Origin: Clostridium punense
GTDB taxonomy: Bacteria > Bacillota > Clostridia > Clostridiales > Clostridiaceae
Length of the DNA: 64,000 nucleotides
Assembly: GCF_017874425.1 (NCBI RefSeq)
Contig: NZ_JAGGLL010000002.1
Coordinates: 124,001 to 188,000 of the forward strand
Direction of reading: 5' to 3'
In this document: piece by piece, positions 57,118 through 64,000 of the stretch
Position numbering within the stretch: position 1 is the stretch's first letter
How the letters are laid out: the number at the start of each line of letters is the position of its first letter
Translations under genes and position numbers: made by a program
Notes under the pieces: generated by a model
What the model saw: only the letters and a program-made list of their open reading frames with translations
Databases searched by the model: none
Told to the model about the DNA's origin: nothing

Positions 57118-58107
57118 TTAATATCCTACAATTTCTATTCCAACCATATCTCCGTATTCCTCATAGGTTTTCTTATTTTTCTTATTGTATAAACGCACTT
57201 TTATTTGTCCAGCAGATTCTTCCTTTATTTTGTCACCCATCCTTCCTTTTTTAGGTGCTCTTAACTCACCGCACTCATTAATCACGCATTGAATTTCTAA
57301 CATCGCTTTGTTGCTATCCAATAATATTTTCACTCCATTGCTACTTATATTTACAATATCAAAACTACTGTTATTGTAAGTAGCAAATCTAAACTCTACA
57401 TCATCAACTATTAAGTTACAAATAAATCCTGTAAAACTATTCTTTAAGAAAGGTATATGTGCAATAGAGCAAAACAAACTTATACTTTTATTGGTGAAGT
57501 TATTGCACTGTACCCAGATATACTTCTTTGGAAAAGAAGTTCCCCAATCCTTTTCTAAATATCCCTTTCCATTATCTAAAACTACTTTCTCATGATTTAT
57601 TTGAAGATTCCCCTGTATACTGTGACTCATACTAATAACTCCATGATTGCACTCCATATTAGGTATATAAGCAAAGTATCCCATTATATTAGGCATTAAA
57701 ATAGATTTTTTAATTGTGGTGAAGGAACCTAATTTTAAAGTACCTACTATCCTTATATCCTTATCAATTAAGTTAACTTTTACCCTTGTTTCTGAAAAGA
57801 CATTATCTCCTATTTGTATGCTAAAGGGAGTATTGCTAAACATAAATGCTCCCACTGGATATGTTACATACCCCGTTTTTATTCTGCTTTTTCCTTCCTT
57901 ATCCTCACTTACATATATATATTGAACAAAGCTGTGGGCATCTCCCTCTACTAAACTAACTCCCGGTATAAAGCATATTACCTTTTTTCTATCTTCTGAA
58001 ACCTGCCTATAGTACCATCCTTCAAAGTAATTCTTCCTCTTAATATGCCCTTGAAATACTATTGGCGAATTAATCTTTTTAAACCATGTAAATTTATCAT
58101 GTTTCAT
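57118..58107 (-). CDS. Tocopherol-cyclase-like family protein
   Basis: The 329-residue protein starts with F-Q-G-x-x-K-R-K-N-Y-F-E-G-W-Y-Y-R-Q-V, a mark of the tocopherol cyclase-like family, followed by P-G-V-S, S-F-V-Q-Y-I and G-Y-L-E-K-D-W-G-T-S-F-P-K-K-Y-I-W-V-Q. Plant members cyclise tocopherol precursors. Bacterial ones are not characterised and Clostridium makes no tocopherol, so the real substrate is open; lipid or carotenoid-like compounds are possible. No neighbours suggest a pathway. Confidence 0.8.
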   Translation of the reverse strand: MKHDKFTWFKKINSPIVFQGHIKRKNYFEGWYYRQVSEDRKKVICFIPGVSLVEGDAHSFVQYIYVSEDKEGKSRIKTGYVTYPVGAFMFSNTPFSIQIGDNVFSETRVKVNLIDKDIRIVGTLKLGSFTTIKKSILMPNIMGYFAYIPNMECNHGVISMSHSIQGNLQINHEKVVLDNGKGYLEKDWGTSFPKKYIWVQCNNFTNKSISLFCSIAHIPFLKNSFTGFICNLIVDDVEFRFATYNNSSFDIVNISSNGVKILLDSNKAMLEIQCVINECGELRAPKKGRMGDKIKEESAGQIKVRLYNKKNKKTYEEYGDMVGIEIVGY

Positions 58108-58396
58108 TGCAGTACACCAATTCCCTTTAATTTTTTACTAGAACTTTAATACTCTCTATAGCTAAACATCTTCTACTTCTACTTTTACTAATTTTCCTTA
58201 CAATTCCTTTTAAAATTTAGCCAGTTACTTAGTGTAACAACTGGAAAGTATGCATTAATATGTTATCCAAAATCCAAGAATTTAATATAGTTTAGAGCTG
58301 TATATGCTTTATAATAAAGTTTTTACATTTATAATTAGGAGTTTAATTATTTCACCTCCAGCAAGATGGATATTCCTCTAATGAAACATACATAAT
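58108..58396. other. Intergenic sequence, no gene seen
   Basis: AT-rich bases between the tocopherol-cyclase-like gene and the uroD-family terminator. Nothing named. Confidence 0.4.
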
Positions 58397-58450
58397 AAAA
58401 AGACATTACTAAAGCATAGTTCAAATGAAATACCTAGTAATGCCTTTTAA
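58397..58450 (-). terminator. Terminator of the UroD-family gene
   Basis: AAAAGGCATTACTA pairs with TAGTAATGTCTTTTT around a 23-base loop and ends in TTTTTATT on the minus strand. Confidence 0.75.
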
Positions 58451-58458
58451 CTTTATAA

Positions 58459-59511
58459 TTATAGTTTTATAGGGTAACATCCATGGACTTTTGCTGCTTC
58501 CATAAACATTTCAACCTTCTCAATTGGTGTATTCATTGGGATTTGACAGCCTGTGCTTAAAATAAACCCATTAGGTGAGTTATGCCCTTTTCTTATGGAG
58601 TCCTTTACTGAATTAAAGATATCCTCTTTAGTTCCTAAGTGAACCACATCTACTGGTGGTACATTTCCTGTGATGATAACTTTATCCCCCATTATTTCCT
58701 TAGCTTCTTCTAAATCTTCAATATTATCTATACTAAAATTGGATATTCCTATTTCAACTACATCTTGCCAAAGGGCCTTACTTTTTCCACAAATATGTAT
58801 TCCCGGAGCACTCCCAGTTGTTTCTTTAATTCTTTGTGCATTTTTTTTAAGATAAGGCAATGAAAACTCCCTAAAAAGCTTTGGACTAATAAGACTTGTT
58901 GATGATACCGGATCCGCAAATCCAATAGATAAGCCTAATTTTGCTACCTCTTCTATATACCTATTATTTGATTCTGTTACTATTTCCATCAAGATATGTA
59001 CCTTTTGTGGATATTTTCTCATCCACCTTAACAAGTTCTCCGTACCTACTACTGACGCTGCTACACTAAGAGGTCCTGACATTGCAGCTCCTACATCTAC
59101 CTGTCTTATCAAAGCATCTCTTGTGAGTCTTAAAGCTTCTAATAAAATAGGTAATCTTCCATCAGTTAAAGGGTTAGCTATCTTTAAACTATCAATTTCA
59201 TCTACATTTTTAGCCGCTGGTTCTAAAAGATATGAAATATTGTAGTCAGGATATGCAATCTTTGATCCCATAGCCTCAGCAACTCCTCTAAGGCTCGTAG
59301 AGATTCCTACACTATCATGGCCTAATTTTTTAAATAGTGCAATTTCTAAGTTGGCCATCAATTCTGCCGAATGGTAATAGTCACTAAGCTTTGCTCCTAT
59401 AAAAGGTGCCATAGTTACCCCCATATCTGGTACGCAAACTATACGGTCAATTTCATCACCTCTAGAAAAAGCATCCATTCTTTCCCTTGGTGTCATTTCT
59501 TCTTTAAACAA
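58459..59511 (-). CDS. Uroporphyrinogen decarboxylase-family protein (MtaA/CmuA-like)
   Basis: Start TTG at 59511 with AGGAGAG 7 bases upstream. The 350-residue protein follows the UroD TIM-barrel plan: T-P-R-E-R-M-D-A-F-S-R-G, G-P-L-S-V-A-A, D-P-V-S-S-T-S-L-I-S-P and I-H-I-C-G-K. The H-x-C-G pattern is a zinc motif of the corrinoid methyltransferase branch (MtaA/MtbA/CmuA) rather than haem-type UroD. It probably moves methyl groups from a corrinoid protein. No corrinoid protein or methyltransferase partner lies in the window. Confidence 0.82.
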   Translation of the reverse strand: MFKEEMTPRERMDAFSRGDEIDRIVCVPDMGVTMAPFIGAKLSDYYHSAELMANLEIALFKKLGHDSVGISTSLRGVAEAMGSKIAYPDYNISYLLEPAAKNVDEIDSLKIANPLTDGRLPILLEALRLTRDALIRQVDVGAAMSGPLSVAASVVGTENLLRWMRKYPQKVHILMEIVTESNNRYIEEVAKLGLSIGFADPVSSTSLISPKLFREFSLPYLKKNAQRIKETTGSAPGIHICGKSKALWQDVVEIGISNFSIDNIEDLEEAKEIMGDKVIITGNVPPVDVVHLGTKEDIFNSVKDSIRKGHNSPNGFILSTGCQIPMNTPIEKVEMFMEAAKVHGCYPIKL

Positions 59512-60091
59512 TTATTTTCTCTCCTTTACAAATAAATAATCTGTATTCTTAGCTTGAAATTGGAATTTTATATTCAAAGCTACTTTATTCTTTTCCACTT
59601 TCGCTACACTCTTTAACATTAAGAAATATTTTATGTTTATCCTTGGCAATTCCTATATTAAAGCCATCAAATCCATTATATATCACTATAAATTTGCACA
59701 GTATAAATTTGGCTATGTATAGTAAATTTAAATACTTCCTCTATCTACCATTGACTTAATAAATACTAAGTTTTTACTTTTGCATATACTTACTGTTGGC
59801 TTTTAGGTGTAATATTAACTTATTTTGGTCTCATGGTAAATTATCACTAAATATACTATTAGTTACATCTATATGTGATTTGACTTCAAAGCTATCTAGG
59901 TTTAGTATAAAAATGGATTTTACCTAAAGGTTGTAAAATTTAACTATATTTTAAAAAGAATTTAAATTACACAAAATCTTATTTGATGATGAATATACAG
60001 CTTTATAAGATTTAAATCTTAATTGAACAGCAAAATTTATCAAGGTTATAAAATAAAAGTTCATTTTATTTATCTTAAAAACCTTAAGTGG
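59512..60091. other. Long intergenic region with a possible gene remnant
   Basis: A 580-base AT-rich region. On the minus strand 59585-59738 forms an uninterrupted frame of about 51 codons ending N-V-K-E-C-S-E-S-G-K-E, without a start codon or a ribosome site. It could be the tail of a lost gene. Nothing else is recognised. Confidence 0.35.
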
Positions 60092-60131
60092 GCAAAGGTT
60101 GTTTATATATAATTTAATCCTTAACCTTTGC
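60092..60131 (+). promoter_or_regulatory. Inverted repeat GCAAAGGTT / AACCTTTGC before the MFS gene
   Basis: Perfect 9-base arms at 60092-60100 and 60123-60131 flank a TATATAAT box, about 30 bases before the MFS start. An operator over the promoter is likely; no regulator gene is next to it. Confidence 0.45.
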
Positions 60132-60163
60132 TACCTAATGTAAATATTAGAGGTGAAAAATTT

Positions 60164-61378
60164 ATGAGTTATATTGAAAAGGGTTCAAAGGAATTCAAGA
60201 AAGCAAATGCAGCATTATTTGCTGGTGGTTTTAGTACTTTTGCTGTTTTATATAGCACTCAGCCACTACTTCCTTATCTATCTAAAGAATTTAATATTTC
60301 CCCGGCAACAGCTAGTCTTTCGCTTTCTGTTACTACTATTTCCCTAGCAATAAGTCTTCTTATAGTTGGCTCACTATCAGAGGCTTTGGGGCGAAAATCA
60401 GTAATGTCCTTTTCCATGTTTTCAGCTTCTATACTTGCTATGCTTACAGCCCTTACTCCAAGCTTTCATTATCTTATTGTATTACGTATACTCCAAGGCT
60501 TTGTATTATCTGGGTTATCAGCAATAGCCATGGCTTATTTAGGAGAGGAAATTGAGGAGAAGAGTTTAGGTATTGCCATGGGGATGTTTATTAGTGGTAA
60601 TTCTTTAGGTGGTATGTTTGGGCGTATAACTATAGGAATTTTTACAGATTTATTTAATTGGAGAATAGCTCTTTTTAGTATAGGGATATTAAGCTTGATT
60701 TCTAGCATACTATTTTTTATTCTACTTCCACCTTCAAAACACTTTTCGCCAAGAACTTTGGACATGAAGAAACTGACTAAATCTATGCTTAGTCATCTAA
60801 AGAATTCTAACTTACTATGTCTTTTTATTCTTGGCTTCTTGTTACTAGGGAGTTTAGTATCTTTATATAATTACATAGGATTTCAGTTGATTGCTCCACC
60901 CTACTCACTAAGTCCTACCATAGTAAGCTTTATTTTTGTACTTTATCTATGTGGAACCTTTAGTTCAACTTGGATGGGACATCTTGCAGACAATTATGGA
61001 AAACAAAAAATATTAAGAATAGCTCTTTTCATAATGCTTGCAGGAATAGGAATAACTTTAACCAAAAATTTAGCCCTAAAAATTCTTGGTATAGCTCTAC
61101 TAACCTTTGGTTTCTTTGGTGGTCACTCTATTGCTAGCAGTTGGGTAGGTCACCTAGCAACTCATGATAAAGCACAAGCTTCTTCTCTTTATCTTTTCTT
61201 TTATTATATAGGATCCAGTGTGGGGGGAACCTCTGCAGGTACTTTCTGGACTAACTATGGGTGGGTTGGAGTTGTAGGTATAATTGTGACTTTTATTGTA
61301 GTTGCTTTTATAGTTTCTTCTAAACTTCCAAAAGATATAGTTATAGACAATAAAGATAAGAACAGTTGCACTCAGTAA
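60164..61378 (+). CDS. MFS transporter, YnfM/arabinose-efflux-like
   Basis: The ATG at 60164 has AGAGGTG 9 bases upstream; an earlier in-frame ATG at 60128 lacks a site. The 404-residue protein has twelve membrane helices. The N-terminal half has S-L-S-E-A-L-G-R-K-S (the loop 2-3 motif) and M-F-I-S-G-N-S-L-G-G-M-F-G-R; the second half has A-D-N-Y-G-K-Q. The pattern suits the 12-helix efflux group of the YnfM type. Its substrate cannot be read. It has a palindromic site in its promoter. Confidence 0.88.
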   Translation: MSYIEKGSKEFKKANAALFAGGFSTFAVLYSTQPLLPYLSKEFNISPATASLSLSVTTISLAISLLIVGSLSEALGRKSVMSFSMFSASILAMLTALTPSFHYLIVLRILQGFVLSGLSAIAMAYLGEEIEEKSLGIAMGMFISGNSLGGMFGRITIGIFTDLFNWRIALFSIGILSLISSILFFILLPPSKHFSPRTLDMKKLTKSMLSHLKNSNLLCLFILGFLLLGSLVSLYNYIGFQLIAPPYSLSPTIVSFIFVLYLCGTFSSTWMGHLADNYGKQKILRIALFIMLAGIGITLTKNLALKILGIALLTFGFFGGHSIASSWVGHLATHDKAQASSLYLFFYYIGSSVGGTSAGTFWTNYGWVGVVGIIVTFIVVAFIVSSKLPKDIVIDNKDKNSCTQ

Positions 61379-61446
61379 AAACCTTTTAAGAATTTAAATT
61401 CTAAGAAGAATGCTGTTAGCATGGATGTGATGGCTAATATGGCACA

Positions 61447-61545
61447 GTTTATTTAAAGAATGTTGATGCCTTAACAAAGCAAGCTGATGAATTGATAATC
61501 CTATCCACAAACTTAAATAAATATATAGACATGTTTAGTATATAA
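61447..61545 (+). pseudogene. Chemoreceptor (MCP) C-terminal remnant, 32 codons
   Basis: Codons from 61447 encode V-D-A-L-T-K-Q-A-D-E-L then L-S-T-N-L-N-K-Y-I-D-M-F-S-I and a stop. This is the usual tail of methyl-accepting chemotaxis proteins. No intact upstream frame exists between it and the MFS gene, so most of the gene is gone. Confidence 0.55.
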
Positions 61546-61564
61546 ATTGATTACCAACTTTACT

Positions 61565-61623
61565 AAAAAGTCTGTGTTATCCTAAACAGTTTATATAGCT
61601 GTTTGGGTACAACACAGACTTTC
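61565..61623. terminator. Terminator after the MFS gene and chemoreceptor remnant
   Basis: AAAAGTCTGTGTT pairs with AACACAGACTTTC, extended inward by CCTAAACAG/CTGTTTGGG. It also stands just before the end of the macB-like operon. Confidence 0.8.
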
Positions 61624-61732
61624 ATTTATATATTTATTTTTATTACTTTAAATCTTTCTTATACCTATTTAATTAATTGGAAATTATTTTTGTGACAACT
61701 CATATAATTTTTTAAGCCTCATAAGGTCTAGC

Positions 61733-62917
61733 TTACTTGTAAATTGCCTTAATTGGATCTAGTCTAGAAGCATTATAGGCTGGTATTATACCAAACACTA
61801 TTCCTACTATTACAGAAGTAATAGTTGCCCCTGCAAAGCTTCCCACAGTAAGTACTGGTTTGAAAGGCATAAAAAGCCCCGCCAATTTTCCAAATAAATA
61901 TCCACACAAGATACCAATAAGTCCCCCTGTACCTGTAACCATAATAGCTTCAAAAAGGAACTGAAGCAAAATACTTCTTGGCTTTCCTCCTATGGCTCTT
62001 CTTATACCAATCTCTCTCTTTCTTTCAGAAACAGATACATACATGATATTCATAACTCCAATTCCTCCAACAAATAGAGAAATCCCTGTTACTAAAGCTA
62101 CGAAGGTAGTTAACCCTCCAATGATTTTTTCAAAAGCCTTAGTTATAGCTTGAGGATCTTGAGTTTCATATTTTCCCTTTAAATTAGGATGGCTTAAAGC
62201 GAGCTCCTTTTTTACTTCTGTGAGAACTTTTTCCCTATCTGCATCAGGCTTAACATAAACATCTATACTTGAAATTGCAGTATCAGCACTCATATCTTCC
62301 AAAGATTCCTTAGATACGTAACTACCTCCTCCTGTTAGAGAAAAACCGGTTTCTTCTTTTAACACTCCCACAACTTCATGGGTTACTCCATTAAGGGTTA
62401 TACCTCTACCAACTGCATTCTCAGGAGTATCAAATAGCTGCTTTGCATTTGCCTTATCTAAAACAATTAACTTTCTGGATTTTTCTTCTGGTTTTATACT
62501 TCTTCCATATTCTACATTTAATTTTTGATTTTTATACTCGCTAAGTACTAGCATCACATTTTTATCAAAATAATTAGCTTGTGCTGTAGAAAAGCTAAAT
62601 CCTGCAAAGGCATTTTTACTTTTTTCTATTTTTTGTACTCCCTCAATCTTTTGAAGTGAATAAATATCCGCTTCCTCGAAGGGTTCCATAAGAGTCATGT
62701 CTGCACCCATATTTTCTGGTTGAAAGTACACATTAATCTTATTGGAATTAGTATCTTCCACAGATTTATTAACTTCTGCCTTTAGTCCATTACCTATGGA
62801 TAGTATAGTAACTACAGAACTAATTCCTATGATTATGCCTATCATAGTAAGGAAAACTCTTAATTTGTGTGATTTCATGCTGTATACTGAAGTTTTTAAC
62901 AAATCTATTATTGACAT
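61733..62917 (-). CDS. MacB-like FtsX permease
   Basis: The 394-residue protein has an N-terminal helix (L-R-V-F-L-T-M-I-G-I-I-I-G-I-S-S, about 18-40), a periplasmic-core-type outer domain (about 45-265) and three C-terminal helices with G-G-I-G-V-M-N-I-M-Y-V-S-V and R-K-R-E-I-G-I-R-R-A-I-G. This is the MacB permease without a fused ATPase. Overlaps the ATPase gene by 10 bases. Together with the adaptor protein upstream it forms a MacAB-type exporter. Gram-positive forms lack TolC. Confidence 0.92.
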   Translation of the reverse strand: MSIIDLLKTSVYSMKSHKLRVFLTMIGIIIGISSVVTILSIGNGLKAEVNKSVEDTNSNKINVYFQPENMGADMTLMEPFEEADIYSLQKIEGVQKIEKSKNAFAGFSFSTAQANYFDKNVMLVLSEYKNQKLNVEYGRSIKPEEKSRKLIVLDKANAKQLFDTPENAVGRGITLNGVTHEVVGVLKEETGFSLTGGGSYVSKESLEDMSADTAISSIDVYVKPDADREKVLTEVKKELALSHPNLKGKYETQDPQAITKAFEKIIGGLTTFVALVTGISLFVGGIGVMNIMYVSVSERKREIGIRRAIGGKPRSILLQFLFEAIMVTGTGGLIGILCGYLFGKLAGLFMPFKPVLTVGSFAGATITSVIVGIVFGIIPAYNASRLDPIKAIYK

Positions 62918-63600
62918 CTTAACTCCACCTTTGACATTACCCCGTCTTTTATGCGAATTACCTTATTAGCATATTTCGTTAAATCCTCATCATGGGTAAC
63001 CATTATAATAGTTTTCTTTTCCTCATTGAGCTTTTTTAGTATATTCATAATATCCTCTCCAGTTTCACTATCTAAAGCTCCAGTAGGCTCGTCTGCAAAA
63101 ATAACATAAGGATCATTAATTAAGGCTCTAGCAATGGCAATACGCTGCTGCTGTCCTCCTGAAAGTTCTGTGGGCCTTTGATTTTTCTTATTTAATAATC
63201 CTACTATATCTAAGTACTTTTCAGTAAGATTTAGTCTATCCTTATGAGATACATTTCCCTTATAAACTAAGGGAAGTTCCACATTTTGACCAATAGTTAG
63301 AGATTCAATTAAATGAAACTGTTGGAAAATAAATCCCATATAATTGTTTCTTAATTCAGATCTTTGATTTTCATTTAAGTGAGTAACATCCTCTCCATTA
63401 AAAATATAATTTCCTTCCTCAAAGCTATCAAGAAAGCCAAGAAGATTTAAAAGAGTAGTTTTTCCACTCCCAGATTTGCCCATAATCATCAAAAAGTCTC
63501 CTTGTTCTATGGTTAGGTCTATATTTTTAAGAGCATGGAGTCTTCCCTCTCTTAGCTTGTAATATTTATTTATACTTTTCAGTTCTATAACACTACTCAA
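62908..63600 (-). CDS. MacB-type ABC transporter ATP-binding protein
   Basis: The start is TTG at 63600, overlapping the adaptor gene end by 8 bases, with AAGG upstream. Residues 35-45 hold G-K-S-G-S-G-K-T, then [20 protein letters not shown] and V-T-H-D. This is the MacB/LolD class. Confidence 0.94.
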   Translation of the reverse strand: MSSVIELKSINKYYKLREGRLHALKNIDLTIEQGDFLMIMGKSGSGKTTLLNLLGFLDSFEEGNYIFNGEDVTHLNENQRSELRNNYMGFIFQQFHLIESLTIGQNVELPLVYKGNVSHKDRLNLTEKYLDIVGLLNKKNQRPTELSGGQQQRIAIARALINDPYVIFADEPTGALDSETGEDIMNILKKLNEEKKTIIMVTHDEDLTKYANKVIRIKDGVMSKVELRCQ

Positions 63601-64000
63601 CAGGATTACCTTCTTTCATATCCTCCCTTGGGTTAGTTACTACAACATCATTATCCTTTAAACCTGAATTTACGGCCACTTCATTAGAATCACTTTCAGT
63701 GTATGTGATTTCCTGTTTAGTTAATTTGTTGTCAACAGCTTTAAACACATAGCTCTTATCATTTTCTGTTAAAATAGCTGTTTTAGGTATTTTAACTGGT
63801 TCCTCATCTAATTTCACAGTAGCTTGTATATGGAACCCATTTGTTAATCCCTCTTGCGAATCAAAAGCAATGGTTACTGTATAGTTAGATATATTAGAGT
63901 CTCCTCCCCCAGTAATACTTTGTGCTGTAACTTGAGGAGCTGTAGGTCTATTACCTATAGAAGTTATTTTTCCATTTACAACCTTATTAGTTGATAATAT
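63593..64000 (-). CDS. Efflux adaptor (HlyD/MacA-like) subunit, C-terminal part; start outside window
   Basis: The frame is open through base 64000 with no start, giving about 135 residues of the C-terminal region. It shows the beta-barrel-like part with V-N-G-K-I-T-S-I-G-N-R-P and the membrane-proximal A-I-L-T-E-N-D-K-S-Y-V-F-K-A-V and G-L-K-D-N-D-V-V-V-T-N-P. These fit MacA/HlyD-type adaptors. It overlaps the ATPase gene by 8 bases, so the three form one operon. Confidence 0.82.
   Translation of the reverse strand: MLSTNKVVNGKITSIGNRPTAPQVTAQSITGGGDSNISNYTVTIAFDSQEGLTNGFHIQATVKLDEEPVKIPKTAILTENDKSYVFKAVDNKLTKQEITYTESDSNEVAVNSGLKDNDVVVTNPREDMKEGNPVE

Overview
The window is AT-rich, uses Firmicute-type ribosome binding sites (AGGAGG/GGGGG) with frequent GTG and TTG starts, and carries anaerobe and spore-former gene families: a Csp-type germination pseudoprotease, a two-subunit oxygen-labile tartrate dehydratase, a sodium-pumping oxaloacetate decarboxylase and GlpP antitermination. 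This suggests Clostridium sensu stricto or a close relative. The species cannot be named from the sequence alone. Most genes lie on the minus strand. No rRNA, tRNA or CRISPR array was seen.

Layout. 1-1.4 kb: the 3' part of a tandem-repeat PLL-type lectin and a small companion gene. 1.5-3.5 kb: a Csp-like protease that has lost all three catalytic residues. 3.6-8.7 kb: an alpha/beta-hydrolase remnant, then an ABC exporter with a very large coiled-coil FtsX permease and its TetR regulator. 8.8-13.6 kb: housekeeping and accessory genes (PC4/YdbC, HutD, HD hydrolase, MBL hydrolase, DUF4153). 13.8-23.7 kb: a type I restriction-modification island (hsdM, hsdS, a YhcG/PDDEXK nuclease, a tyrosine recombinase, an hsdS cassette, a membrane protein, hsdR) next to a truncated nitroreductase. 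The hsdS cassette is a 567-bp direct repeat of the second specificity domain of hsdS. 24-27.4 kb: a lipoprotein, a YbjQ-type protein, a small unknown protein and a candidate iron-regulated small RNA. 27.4-31.2 kb: a GlnK/GlnL-like two-component system next to an AGCS amino-acid symporter, with a three-decamer repeat in front of the symporter. 31.9-37.5 kb: an ABC-2 exporter divergent from a DesK/DesR-like two-component pair.

37.5-46.3 kb: a coherent tartrate fermentation region. An AraC regulator, L(+)-tartrate dehydratase (ttdA, ttdB) and a CitMHS carboxylate carrier are followed by a Na+-translocating oxaloacetate decarboxylase (oadA, a three-repeat epsilon-like subunit, a separate biotin carrier, oadB, and a 44-residue oadG). 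Tartrate would be taken up, dehydrated to oxaloacetate and decarboxylated to pyruvate while Na+ is pumped out. 46.7-49.4 kb: an unknown gene, a second copy of the candidate small RNA, and selO. 49.8-56.8 kb: a glycerol regulon (glpK, glpF, a glpA-type dehydrogenase, an FAD oxidoreductase, a DUF1667 protein, glpP) with two leader terminators that look like GlpP targets, and a 160-bp near-palindromic element between glpF and glpA. 57-64 kb: a tocopherol-cyclase-like protein, a UroD-family protein, an MFS transporter, a chemoreceptor remnant, and a MacAB-like tripartite export operon cut by the right edge.

The strongest leads are the paired Fur-box small RNAs (about 27.03-27.16 and 47.58-47.71 kb), the 160-bp palindromic element, the duplicated hsdS cassette with its recombinase, the triple-dead Csp protein and the three-repeat decarboxylase subunit. 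All identifications come from reading motifs and recalled family sequences; no searches were run.
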